The notes under the pieces were generated by a model. It saw only the letters and a list, made by a program, of their open reading frames with translations, did not search any database and was not told the origin of the DNA. A stretch of DNA of 64,000 nucleotides from Prosthecobacter sp. (GTDB lineage Bacteria > Verrucomicrobiota > Verrucomicrobiia > Verrucomicrobiales > Verrucomicrobiaceae), in contig JAIPJY010000025.1 of NCBI GenBank assembly GCA_021733925.1, forward strand, positions 1 through 64,000. Reading direction: 5' to 3'. This document shows positions 44,975 to 53,775 of this stretch, piece after piece (within the stretch, counting starts at the first letter, position 1; every line of letters starts with the position of its first letter). A program made the position numbers and the translations under genes.

Positions 44975-46756
44975 TTACGACACCAGCGGCAGCAGCTTGC
45001 CGAGGAGATCGCTGATCTTCACGCGTTCCTGTTCGCCGCTGTCGCGGTGGCGCAGGGTGACGGTGTCGAGGAGTTCGGGGCCTTTTTCGCCGAGGGAGTC
45101 GAAGTCGATGGTGACGCCGAAGGGAGTGCCGACTTCGTCCTGACGGGCGTAGCGGCGGCCGATGGAAGCGGTTTCGTCGTAGAAGCAGTTCATGTGCTTC
45201 TTGAGCAGCGCATAGACCTCACGCGCCTTGGCGACGAGTTCGGGCTTGTTCTTCAGAAGCGGGAAGACGCCAACCTTGATTGGGGCGACACGCGGATGCA
45301 GGTGCAGGACGGTGATGATCTCCTTCTTGCCCTTCTCATCCACCTTTTCGGTTTCGGAGAAAGCCTTGGCGAGGACGGCGAGTGCCATGCGGTCGAGACC
45401 GGCTGAGGGCTCGATGACGTGGGGGACGTAGCTGCCTTTGAAGAGGCGCTCAAACCATGCACGCACGGCGGCTTCGGACAGCGGCGCGCCCTTGGTCTTG
45501 GCGGCTTCGGCGGTGAGGCGCTTCTGGATGAGGGCCTCCTTTTGCTCGTCGGTGAGCTTCGCTGCGGCGGTCTTGAGTTCTTCGTCGAAGATTTCCTGGG
45601 ACTTGGTGCTGGCGTTTTGATGCGCGGACAAATCAAAGTCGCCACGGGCGGCGATGCCTTCGAGTTCTTCGGTGCCGAAGGGGAATTCGCAGAGGATGTC
45701 CACACAGGCGCGAGCATAGTGAGCCAGGTCGTCCGAGGTCTGCCAGTAGTATTCCAGCACGTCGCCGAGGCCGATGCCTTCGTAGAACTTGGTGCGCTGA
45801 TCGACCCAATAACGGTGCCACATCTGCCAGCCCCAGTTGGGCTTGGGCTCGCTGAGGTCCGCGCCTTCGACCCACGGGGCGACTTCGCCGCTGATGATCT
45901 CGACGGCTTCGTCGGGCTTGATGAAGAATTCGAGCTCCATCTGCTCAAATTCGCGGCTGCGGAAGGTGAAGTTCTTCGGGGTGACTTCGTTGCGGAAGGC
46001 CTTGCCGATCTGGCCGATGCCGAAGGGAACCTTCACGCGGCTGGAGTCATAGACGTTCTTGAACTGCGCAAAGATGGCCTGCGCGGTTTCGGGGCGCAGG
46101 TAGGTAACGTCGGCCTCGGTCGCTGTTGGGCCGAGGTAGGTCTTGAGCATGAGATTGAAGGGACGCGCCTCGCCTAGAGCACCGCCGGTTTCGGGATGGA
46201 AATCGACGCTGCCATTCACGGCATCGATCTTCTCTTCATTGAGCAGTTCGATCTCCTCGGGCTTGCCTGCGGCTTCACCGGCGTTCTGCGCGATCAAGGC
46301 GCGGACGCGTTTGCGGAAGCTTTCGATGTGCTCGCCATTCTTCAACAAAGCGGACACGGTGCGGTCCCAGCGCCAGCCGGTGGGGGATGTGGCACCGCTG
46401 TATTTCATGACGATGCCGTCCTGCGGCTCCACATGGTCCGCACGCACGCGCTTGTTGGTCAGCGAGCACTCGCGCATGAGGTCGGCAAAGGTGTCCACGT
46501 GACCGCTGGCTTTCCAGATGGCCGGATTCATGAGGATGCAGGCGTCGAGGCCGAGCACGTCTTCGCGCTCGCGCGTCATGGTGTTCCACCAGGCGCTGCG
46601 TAGGTTGCGCTTCAGTTCCGCGCCCAGCGGGCCGTAGTCCCACACGCCGCCGCAGCCGCCGTAGATCTCGCTGCTTTGATAGATGAAGCCGCGGCGCTTG
46701 CAGAGGGAAACGATCTTCTCCATTTGCGCGATAGAGTTCTTGGCGTCGGTGGACAT
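44975..46756 (-). CDS. glyS: Glycyl-tRNA synthetase, eukaryotic/archaeal-like dimeric type
   Basis: The start at 46756 gives 593 residues, one chain, unlike the E. coli alpha2beta2 (glyQ/glyS) form. 'GFIYQSSEIYGGCGGVWDYG' is motif 1 region, 'RNEVTPKNFTFRSREFEQME' is the motif 2 loop, and 'GLDRMALAVLAKAF' resembles motif 3. The C-terminal anticodon-binding domain begins near residue 460. It charges tRNA-Gly in the cytoplasm. No paralogue is in the window. Confidence 0.95.
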   Translation of the reverse strand: MSTDAKNSIAQMEKIVSLCKRRGFIYQSSEIYGGCGGVWDYGPLGAELKRNLRSAWWNTMTREREDVLGLDACILMNPAIWKASGHVDTFADLMRECSLTNKRVRADHVEPQDGIVMKYSGATSPTGWRWDRTVSALLKNGEHIESFRKRVRALIAQNAGEAAGKPEEIELLNEEKIDAVNGSVDFHPETGGALGEARPFNLMLKTYLGPTATEADVTYLRPETAQAIFAQFKNVYDSSRVKVPFGIGQIGKAFRNEVTPKNFTFRSREFEQMELEFFIKPDEAVEIISGEVAPWVEGADLSEPKPNWGWQMWHRYWVDQRTKFYEGIGLGDVLEYYWQTSDDLAHYARACVDILCEFPFGTEELEGIAARGDFDLSAHQNASTKSQEIFDEELKTAAAKLTDEQKEALIQKRLTAEAAKTKGAPLSEAAVRAWFERLFKGSYVPHVIEPSAGLDRMALAVLAKAFSETEKVDEKGKKEIITVLHLHPRVAPIKVGVFPLLKNKPELVAKAREVYALLKKHMNCFYDETASIGRRYARQDEVGTPFGVTIDFDSLGEKGPELLDTVTLRHRDSGEQERVKISDLLGKLLPLVS

Positions 46757-47132
46757 GGTAGGTGGGACGATTGAGTGGATGAGGTGTGCCGAATGACTGG
46801 ACTGCCACCGGCGAGGGGGGCGCGAAAGGAGCACCAGCGTGGCTGTGGTGCAACGCTTTTCAAGGGGAGACGGAGGGGGTGAAGTCGTCATCGACCATGG
46901 CGCGTTGCATCCCCGAGGAGAAGGCTACAGGAAATGCGAGGGCTCCGGCTGCTTGCGGGAGCGCTGATCGACAGACAAGAGTGTCCGTCGTACTTCCCCG
47001 GCGTGCTGCCCGGCAGTACGACAGGCACTCATGCCTGTCGATCAGCGCGTGATGAGCCCCCGGACTGCGTAGCACCCACGAGCGGGGTTGCAGGATCGAG
47101 GACGAGTTCGAGTAGGAGGACGAGGACGATTT
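46757..47132. repeat. Intergenic region dominated by a large palindrome (46961-47048)
   Basis: Two 34-base arms at 46961-46994 and 47015-47048 match in inverse with four mismatches, with a 20-base GC-rich centre. They carry the GACAGGCA...TGCCTGTC phrase common to such repeats in this lineage. No coding frame in the gap is convincing. Confidence 0.75.
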
Positions 47133-48026
47133 CTACCCCCACAGCTCCCCTGCTTTCAGCCATTCCTTCACCAGATCGCGAAACGCCAGCACCGCCGGGT
47201 CATCGCCTTCTTTGGCCCAGACCATCACCAGCGGAATGGTCTGCTGGGGTTTGAGGGGGATGAGGGCGAGGTGCTTGCTGGTGGTGCTTTCCGGCACGAT
47301 GCCGATGCCGGTGCCTGCCTCGACGTATTGCAAAATGGTGCCGATGAGACTTGGCGTGTGCTTCACGCGTGGTGCGAAACCCGCCGTCTGGCAGCCGGAC
47401 TGAATGGCATCGTGCGAGCCTGCGCCTTCGCGCCGTGCGAGGATGATGAGTGGCTCTCCCGCGAGCTTTTTCCAGGGCAGCGAGGTCAGCCTGGCCCAGG
47501 GGTGATCCTTCGGCACGGCAGCGCAGAATTTCTCCTCCCGCAGCAGCAGCGTCTGCAAACCGAGAACTTCATGCGCGAGCACGGGACGGGTCAAGCCTAT
47601 GGACAAGCGGCCCTTTGACACCATCTCCCACACACGCTCAGGCGTGCGTTCTTCAAGGATCACGGTCACACGCGGGTAGCGTTTGCCGTATTCCTTGAGC
47701 AGACGAGAGAGGAACATGCGGGTGGGCGGGCCGATGTAGCCGAGGCGCAATTCGCCCTCTTCGCCCTTAGCCGTTCGGCGCACGCGCCGCAGGGCATCAT
47801 CCAGGCGTTCGAGAATCAAACCCGTCTCATGCAGAAGCACGGCACCGGCTGGAGTCAGCCGTGGCGAGCGCCGTTCGCGCTCGATCAATTGTGCGCCCAA
47901 TTCGCGCTCCATCTCTTGAACCGCGCGGCTGAGTGCAGGCTGGGCGATGCGGAGCCGACGTGCGGCGCGCGAGAAGCTTAGCTCCTCGGCCACGGCCTGA
48001 AAGTACCTCAAATGTCGCAGTTCCAT
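47133..48026 (-). CDS. LysR-family transcriptional regulator
   Basis: This 297-residue protein has the N-terminal winged-helix ('MELRHLRYFQAVAEELSFSR', 'RIAQPALSRAVQEMERELGA') and a C-terminal periplasmic-binding-like effector domain (about 90-290, 'LRLGYIGPPTRMFLSRLLKE'). It is divergent from the antiporter gene and its start region carries an ATAG-N7-CTAT box that is repeated before the TauE/SafE gene. It probably controls both transporters and itself. The effector is unknown. Confidence 0.95.
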   Translation of the reverse strand: MELRHLRYFQAVAEELSFSRAARRLRIAQPALSRAVQEMERELGAQLIERERRSPRLTPAGAVLLHETGLILERLDDALRRVRRTAKGEEGELRLGYIGPPTRMFLSRLLKEYGKRYPRVTVILEERTPERVWEMVSKGRLSIGLTRPVLAHEVLGLQTLLLREEKFCAAVPKDHPWARLTSLPWKKLAGEPLIILARREGAGSHDAIQSGCQTAGFAPRVKHTPSLIGTILQYVEAGTGIGIVPESTTSKHLALIPLKPQQTIPLVMVWAKEGDDPAVLAFRDLVKEWLKAGELWG

Positions 48027-48115
48027 GATCGGCAGCCATTATACCGAACCGGCATCAAAGCCATAGCAAAAGTCTATTTTAGTTACTGAAGCGGTTGGCG
48101 CATGAGTCCGCCCAC
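48018..48115. promoter_or_regulatory. LysR-antiporter divergent operator, ATAG-N7-CTAT box
   Basis: ATAG (48063-48066), seven bases, CTAT (48074-48077) form an interrupted palindrome with the T-N11-A layout of LysR-type sites. It lies 37 bases upstream of the regulator's start and about 39 before the antiporter start. A near copy of the whole region, including the first codons of the regulator, is at 49418-49513. Confidence 0.75.
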
Positions 48116-49390
48116 ATGAACCCTGCCAAAATCGAAGAAACTCTCAAGCTGGTCCTGGTCAGCTGGATCATCATCATCGCCGCCGCGTGGCTGGTGGGCC
48201 GCCTGTGCCGCCGCGTCGGCCAGCCGCCCGCTGTGGGCGAAATCGCCGCTGGCTTGCTGCTGGGGCCTTCGTTCATCGGCCTGTTTGCACCCGATTTTGT
48301 CACCTTCATTTTTCCCGATGAAATCAAGGGCCCACTCGCCTTGCTGGCAAAAATCGGCCTGCTGCTGATGCTGTTTCAGGTGGGCATGGAGTTCGATTTT
48401 TCTCACCTGCGCCACAAGTCCAGGGTGGTCTTCTCCTCCTCACTCATGGGCATCCTGGCACCGCTGGCTGGCGGGCTGCTCATCGGGCCATGGCTGCACC
48501 GCACCTTCGCGCCGGACCTGCCCTTTTTCGGCTTTCAGCTTTTTGTCTGCATTGCCTTGGCCATTTCCGCGCTGCCGATCATGGGCCGGATACTGCTGGA
48601 GATGAAACTGGAGCGCACCGCCCTGGGGGCCACGGCCATCAGCGCCGCCGCCATTGATGATGCCGTGGGCTGGATTTTTCTCGGCGTCTCCACGGCCATC
48701 ATCAAACAAGGGGATCATTTTTCATGGCTGCCATTCCTGGGCCAGACAGCGCTCATCGTTCTCTATTTTGTCGTGCTGATGAAGGTCGTCGGTCCGTTTA
48801 TCATCCGGCTCTGGCGCAGACAATGCGCAGTGCATCAGACGGAGACCTTCACCCCGGGCTTTCTGGTGCTGGTCTTCTGCACACTTTTCATTTCCGCACT
48901 GATCACCAGCAAGCTCGGCATTTTCGCCATCTTTGGCGCCTTCGCGCTCGGCGTGGCGCTGCACTCGGAGCCCACGCTGGTGAAGGCATGGCGCGAGCGC
49001 TTCGCCGACTTCGTCATCGTGACCTTGGTTCCCATCTTCTTTACCAATACCGGCCTCAACACCAAGATCGGTTCCTTTGACAACGCCACCGCGTGGATCG
49101 GCTGCTTCCTCGTTTCCGCCATCGCCATCATTGGCAAGCTGGGGGGCTGCACCCTCGGGGCACGCTGGGCCGGAGCGAGCTGGCGCGAGGGGCTGTCAAT
49201 TGGGGCGTTGATGAACACCCGCGCCCTCATGGGCCTCATCGCAATCAGCGTCGGAAAGGATCTTGGCCTGCTGAATGACAAGCTCTTCACCATGTTCATC
49301 ATTATGTGCCTGGTCACCACGGCCACCACGGGGCCGATGCTTCGCGCCTGGCTGCCTGACGACCTGAAGAAGCTCGTTCCCCCACGCTGA
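48116..49390 (+). CDS. Cation/proton antiporter (CPA2-like)
   Basis: The ATG at 48116 gives 424 residues; a TTG further up is less likely. About 12 hydrophobic helices are visible, with 'GRLCRRVGQPPAVGEIAAGL' near 28-47 as in the Na_H_Exchanger/CPA2 family, and 'ISAAAIDDAVGWIFLG' containing the paired acidic residues typical of antiporter sites. No C-terminal TrkA/RCK domain is present. It would exchange Na+ or K+ for protons. Its operator is shared with the divergent LysR regulator. Confidence 0.88.
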   Translation: MNPAKIEETLKLVLVSWIIIIAAAWLVGRLCRRVGQPPAVGEIAAGLLLGPSFIGLFAPDFVTFIFPDEIKGPLALLAKIGLLLMLFQVGMEFDFSHLRHKSRVVFSSSLMGILAPLAGGLLIGPWLHRTFAPDLPFFGFQLFVCIALAISALPIMGRILLEMKLERTALGATAISAAAIDDAVGWIFLGVSTAIIKQGDHFSWLPFLGQTALIVLYFVVLMKVVGPFIIRLWRRQCAVHQTETFTPGFLVLVFCTLFISALITSKLGIFAIFGAFALGVALHSEPTLVKAWRERFADFVIVTLVPIFFTNTGLNTKIGSFDNATAWIGCFLVSAIAIIGKLGGCTLGARWAGASWREGLSIGALMNTRALMGLIAISVGKDLGLLNDKLFTMFIIMCLVTTATTGPMLRAWLPDDLKKLVPPR

Positions 49391-49417
49391 AGTGCAGCGC
49401 GGGCTCTATAGGAGCCG

Positions 49418-49513
49418 CAGTTCCATGATCGGCAGCCTTTATAGCGAACCGGCATCAAAGCTATAGCGAAAATCTATTTTCGTTACGGATGAGCCGGACG
49501 TATGAGGCCGCGC
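49418..49513 (+). promoter_or_regulatory. Duplicated LysR operator upstream of the TauE/SafE gene
   Basis: The sequence aligns closely with 48018-48115: the first 70 or so bases differ at only about six positions, and the ATAG-N7-CTAT box (49463-49477) is retained. A copied remnant of the regulator's own first codons (GCAGTTCCATGATCGGC) lies in this intergenic stretch with no regulator behind it, so the copy probably arose by local duplication. Confidence 0.8.
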
Positions 49514-50545
49514 ATGTCCATCCAAGCTCCCCGCAAACAACATCTCTGGATCTGGTTTCTCTGGCTCTTCGGCTTTTACGCCGTGTGGTCCTGGCTGGTG
49601 TTTGGCCATGACCGCTGGGAAGCCGTCACCGAGCACTGGCCCATCGCTTTGTCGATGGCGATGGGCAGCTACGTGGCAGGCTCCACCCCCATGGGAGGTG
49701 GCACGGTAGGCTTCCCCATCCTGGTGCTGCTGTTTGGTCTTTCCCCCGCCCTTGGGCGTGACTTCAGTTTTGCCGTGCAGTCCATCGGCATGACGAGCGC
49801 GAGCATCTTCATCCTGTGCCGCCGCCAGCCGCTGGCGTGGTCCATGCTGAAAGGCGCAATGGTCGGCACCGTGATCGGGCTGCCCGCCGGGATCTTCTGG
49901 ATCGCTCCGCACATTCCGGGGCTGTGGATCAAGCTCGTCTTCGCGGTCGTCTGGGCGAGCTTCGGCGTGCTGCATCTCTATCGTATTGGCGAGATCGCCT
50001 CGCACGATGGCATGACGGAGTTCGACGAGCGCTGGGACTTCCGCGTGGGACTGGCCATGGGCGTGTTCTCCGCCGCCACCGTCGCCGCTGTCACCGGCGT
50101 GGGCATCGACATGGTGCTCTACGCGCTGCTGGTGCTGCTCTGCCGTGCTGATTTGAAGATCGCCATCCCCACCTCCGTGCTCATCATGGCCTTCACGTCT
50201 GTGCTGGGCATCGTGATCAAGAATCTTACCACAGGCATGCAGCCGGGTGTCTATGAAAACTGGCTCGCCGCCGCCCCAGTTGTGGCGCTCGGTGCACCTC
50301 TCGGTGCCTTCATGGTCGATCTCATCGGGCGCAAGCCCACGCTCCTCTTTGTCGCCGTGCTCTGCGTCGGGCAGTTCATCTGGACCTGCTACACGGAGCG
50401 CACCGCCCTCGGCCTCGGCGGGTTTGCCGCATCCGTCGCCGCCGTGGGGGTCTTCCTTCTCGGCTTTGAAAAACTGCGCTCCTGGGGGGCGGTGCTGGTG
50501 GGAGAGCGCCAGGCCTTTCTGGCGGCTGAAAAAGGGAAGAAGTGA
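49514..50545 (+). CDS. TauE/SafE-family anion permease
   Basis: The start is set at 49514, because the homologous ATG is used in the duplicated region upstream of the antiporter (343 residues; an ATG at 49502 would add four). About eight to ten hydrophobic helices are present, with 'AGSTPMGGGTVGFPILVLLF' matching the first TauE repeat and 'AGVGIDMVLYALLVLL'-like 'VTGVGIDMVLYALL' the second. The family exports sulfite, sulfoacetate or similar anions. Its promoter copies the LysR operator. Confidence 0.87.
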   Translation: MSIQAPRKQHLWIWFLWLFGFYAVWSWLVFGHDRWEAVTEHWPIALSMAMGSYVAGSTPMGGGTVGFPILVLLFGLSPALGRDFSFAVQSIGMTSASIFILCRRQPLAWSMLKGAMVGTVIGLPAGIFWIAPHIPGLWIKLVFAVVWASFGVLHLYRIGEIASHDGMTEFDERWDFRVGLAMGVFSAATVAAVTGVGIDMVLYALLVLLCRADLKIAIPTSVLIMAFTSVLGIVIKNLTTGMQPGVYENWLAAAPVVALGAPLGAFMVDLIGRKPTLLFVAVLCVGQFIWTCYTERTALGLGGFAASVAAVGVFLLGFEKLRSWGAVLVGERQAFLAAEKGKK

Positions 50546-50605
50546 TGAATGACTCGACCGAGTTGCTGAATTCGCCATGCTGGCTTTCGCACTCGTCCTT
50601 TCTTC

Positions 50606-53134
50606 ATGCTTCCCATCTTCGAACTCCGCCAGACCTTCACCGCCGCGCTGCTTGACCCGGCGCTGCCGAATCTGCTGATCAAAGCGCCGACAGGCTCCGG
50701 CAAGTCCACGCAGATCCCGCAGTTTGTGCTGGATTCCGGCCTGCTGGCCGCAGGCAAACGCTGCATCGTGCTGCAGCCGCGCCGCATCGCCGCGCGCATG
50801 CTGGCCCAGCGGGTCGCGCGTGAGCGCAATGCACGCCTCGGTGGCGAGGTGGGCTATCAGGTGCGGTTTGAAAACATCACCAGCAAGGAAACGCGGCTGA
50901 GCTATGTGACCGAGGGCGTGATGCTGCGGCAGATGCTGGAAGATCCGCAGCTTGAGCGTGTGGGCTGCATCTGCATCGATGAATTCCATGAGCGGCATCT
51001 GGATGGCGATCTGGTGCTGGCCTTTGCGCGGCAGCTGCAGCGCACACGGCGGCCGGATTTGAAGATCATCGTCATGTCTGCCACGCTGGTTTCGGGGCCG
51101 CTGGTGGATTTCATGCAGCCGTGCAAGCTGCTGGAGTCTGAGGGGCGCACCTTTCCGGTGGAGGTGCGGTATCAAGCGCCCCTGCAACTGAAGACTGGCT
51201 ACCCGGAGTTTATCTGGGATCAGGCGGCGCGTGCGTGTGAAGATCTCGCGCTTTCGCCTGGCTTCTCTGGCGACATGCTGGTCTTCATGCCGGGTGGGCA
51301 TGAGATCCGCAAGACCATTGCGGCTATCCAAGGCCGCAGCTTTGCTCGCGGCCGCCGTGTGGTGCCGCTGCATGGCGAGCTGACGCCGCAGGATCAGGAC
51401 GCTGCCGTCACACCCGGCGAACAGCCGAAAATCATCGTCAGTACGAACGTGGCGGAAACATCGCTGACCATCGAAGGCGTGCGCGCCGTGGTGGATGGCG
51501 GGCAGGCACGCACGGCTTCGTATGATCCGCGCCGTGGCATCAACACGCTCACGGTGCAGAAAATAAGCCGTGCTTCGGCGGAGCAGCGTGCCGGACGTGC
51601 AGGCCGTCTTGGTCCTGGTATCGCCGTGCGTTTGTGGACGCAGCGCGATCACCTGCTGCGGCCAGAAAGCGAACTGCCCGAAGTGCAGCGTCTTGATTTG
51701 AGTGAAGCGTTGCTCGCGCTGCGGGTGCTTTCGCGTGAACCGTTTGATTGGTTTGAAGCGCCGACGCCGGCCTCGATGTCGCGTGCGGAGAATTTGCTGC
51801 ATGATCTCGGTGCGCTGGATCACGAAGGCCGCATCACCGCGCTGGGGCGGCAGATGAGCCGCTTCCCGCTGCATCCGCGTTTTGCGCGCATGCTGCTCGC
51901 CGCTGCGCAGTTTGGCTGCTTGCGCGAGGCCACGCTGTGCGCCGCCGCAGCGCAGGGGCGTGACATTTTGCTCGTCGGCAAAAACAATGCCTCGCACAAA
52001 AACGAAGACCTGTGGGAACACGACGACGTGACCGAGTTCCAGGCCATCCTGCGAGCCTTTGCGCGTGCGGAGGCGATGAACTTCAACCCCGATGAATGCG
52101 CGCGCTATGGCATCCATGCCAATGCCTCACGCGAAGCCGCACGCAGCGCCGATCAATTCCTCCAGCTCGCGAAACGCTCCGGTCTGCCGATCAATGACGA
52201 AGTCGCCGATCCCACAGCGCTGGCGAAGATGCTGCTCGCTGCGTTCAGCGATCATCTGGGTGTGGAAACCAGCACAGGCAGCCGCATCTACCGGCTTGCG
52301 GGTGGTTACAGCGGGCATCTTGGTAAAGATGCGCACATCCGCCCGCCGCATCTGATCGTCGCCGCCGAGATCGTGGAGGTGCAGGGCAAGGCGCTCACCG
52401 TCCAGCTTAACAACTGCACACGCATTGAGGAGGAGTGGCTTCGCGAGCTCTTCCCCGAGGATTTCACCACGGCCTCGCGCGCGGCTTACGATGCCATTAA
52501 CCGCCGCGTGATGAATTTGGAGGAGGTGCGTTTCCGCAGTCTCGTGCTCAGCAGCCGCGAGCGTGGCGAGCCGGATGAATCCACCGCTGCCAGCCTGCTC
52601 GCCGCCGAAGTCATCGCCGGACGTCTGCAGCTCACCAACTGGAACGAAAAGGTGGAGCAATGGATCACGCGTGTGAACTGCCTCTCCAAATGGATGCCCG
52701 ATCTTGAAATCCCCGCCATCGGCGAGGAGGATCGCCACCTGATTATTGAACAGGTCTGCACCGGATGCATTGCCTACCGTCAGCTCAAGGATAAAGACAT
52801 CTTCCCTGCCCTGCACCAATGGCTCAGCCATTCGCAGCGCGACATGCTCGACAAATACGCCCCCGAACGCTACCCCCTCAAAAACGGCAAGACCGCCCGC
52901 ATCGTCTATGACGAAAAGCAGCCCCCCAGCGTCAGCGCCGTCCTCCAGCATATGTACGACGTCAACGAAAACCCAAAGGTTGCCGCCGGCCGTATCAGCG
53001 TCACCGTGCATCTGCTCTCACCCGCACAAAGGCCGATCCAGACCACCGGAGATATTGGCCGCTTTTGGCGCGAGGGGTACCCGGCGGTGAAAGCGCAGTT
53101 GCGCGGCAGGTATCCAAAGCATGAGTGGCGGTGA
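50606..53134 (+). CDS. hrpB: ATP-dependent DExH helicase HrpB
   Basis: This 842-residue protein matches HrpB in length and order. Walker A APTGSGKST is at 27-35, DEFH at 125-128, SATL from 158, then 'TNVAETSLTIEGVRAVVDGG' and 'RASAEQRAGRAGRLGPG' (motifs V and VI). The C-terminal HrpB-specific region follows. It is a DEAH-type RNA helicase whose physiological role is poorly defined. A small SUKH-like gene follows after 49 bases. Confidence 0.94.
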   Translation: MLPIFELRQTFTAALLDPALPNLLIKAPTGSGKSTQIPQFVLDSGLLAAGKRCIVLQPRRIAARMLAQRVARERNARLGGEVGYQVRFENITSKETRLSYVTEGVMLRQMLEDPQLERVGCICIDEFHERHLDGDLVLAFARQLQRTRRPDLKIIVMSATLVSGPLVDFMQPCKLLESEGRTFPVEVRYQAPLQLKTGYPEFIWDQAARACEDLALSPGFSGDMLVFMPGGHEIRKTIAAIQGRSFARGRRVVPLHGELTPQDQDAAVTPGEQPKIIVSTNVAETSLTIEGVRAVVDGGQARTASYDPRRGINTLTVQKISRASAEQRAGRAGRLGPGIAVRLWTQRDHLLRPESELPEVQRLDLSEALLALRVLSREPFDWFEAPTPASMSRAENLLHDLGALDHEGRITALGRQMSRFPLHPRFARMLLAAAQFGCLREATLCAAAAQGRDILLVGKNNASHKNEDLWEHDDVTEFQAILRAFARAEAMNFNPDECARYGIHANASREAARSADQFLQLAKRSGLPINDEVADPTALAKMLLAAFSDHLGVETSTGSRIYRLAGGYSGHLGKDAHIRPPHLIVAAEIVEVQGKALTVQLNNCTRIEEEWLRELFPEDFTTASRAAYDAINRRVMNLEEVRFRSLVLSSRERGEPDESTAASLLAAEVIAGRLQLTNWNEKVEQWITRVNCLSKWMPDLEIPAIGEEDRHLIIEQVCTGCIAYRQLKDKDIFPALHQWLSHSQRDMLDKYAPERYPLKNGKTARIVYDEKQPPSVSAVLQHMYDVNENPKVAAGRISVTVHLLSPAQRPIQTTGDIGRFWREGYPAVKAQLRGRYPKHEWR

Positions 53135-53183
53135 AGGAGCCATTGTATTTAAGTGATCAGCCCTTTAACAACGACACCCAACC

Positions 53184-53684
53184 ATGAAAGACGACCCAAT
53201 CAAAACCGATGCTGAAAAGCTTGCTCGATTTGTGCAGCTATTGCCTAGCTTTGGAGAGAACATGGAATTCGCCAATCTTTTTGGAGCTTTCGATGAACTC
53301 GCCTACAACAGGTTCAAGAGCGAGGCGAAAACGGCACTTCCCGAAGATTTCGAAGCTTATCTGCGCGCCTACAACGGCGGCCTTCCGCTAGAAACAGATC
53401 ATCCGTTTGGCTTTCTATTTTCCATGCAAACCAATGAAATGGAAGCATCCTTGCTATCCACCCTTCATTGGCCATGCCCCCCTGGAAAAGATAACTGGCT
53501 TCCTATTGGGAGAGACGGTGCCATGGGCCTGTTCTTTTTATCACTCAACCACTCAGACTTTGGCGTCATTTATTCATGCTTTGCTTGGTCAGATGAAACG
53601 ACGGGCGAATTAGCTTATGAATCCAACGTCAAACAGGTGGCAGACTGTTTTTGCGATATGTTTCGTTTAAAAAAGTACTACTAA
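53184..53684 (+). CDS. SMI1/KNR4 (SUKH)-like protein
   Basis: This 166-residue protein contains 'LPEDFEAYLRAYNGGLPL' near residues 52-69, the signature opening of SMI1/KNR4 domains, and 'NWLPIGRDGAMGLFFLSL' further on. Many SUKH proteins are immunity proteins against secreted toxins, others have housekeeping roles. No toxin gene is near. Its base composition is more AT-rich than the helicase upstream, consistent with acquisition from elsewhere. Confidence 0.83.
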   Translation: MKDDPIKTDAEKLARFVQLLPSFGENMEFANLFGAFDELAYNRFKSEAKTALPEDFEAYLRAYNGGLPLETDHPFGFLFSMQTNEMEASLLSTLHWPCPPGKDNWLPIGRDGAMGLFFLSLNHSDFGVIYSCFAWSDETTGELAYESNVKQVADCFCDMFRLKKYY

Positions 53685-53775
53685 ACCATAGTCCTTTTGA
53701 TTCCCGCCCCATTACTCGCTATTCTAAAAGTGTAGCTACTACAGTTGCGAATGCATTCTAGACGCAATATGCATG

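Noticed and set aside
46961-47048. T-box riboswitch upstream of glyS
   Set aside because: No T-box consensus (such as AGGGTGGNACCGCG) or linked antiterminator was found; the structure is a plain palindrome.
49439-52117. An 892-residue open frame on the minus strand opposite hrpB
   Set aside because: It is the antisense of a clearly conserved helicase; its protein is rich in Arg, His and Gln with no domain. High GC keeps such frames open by chance.
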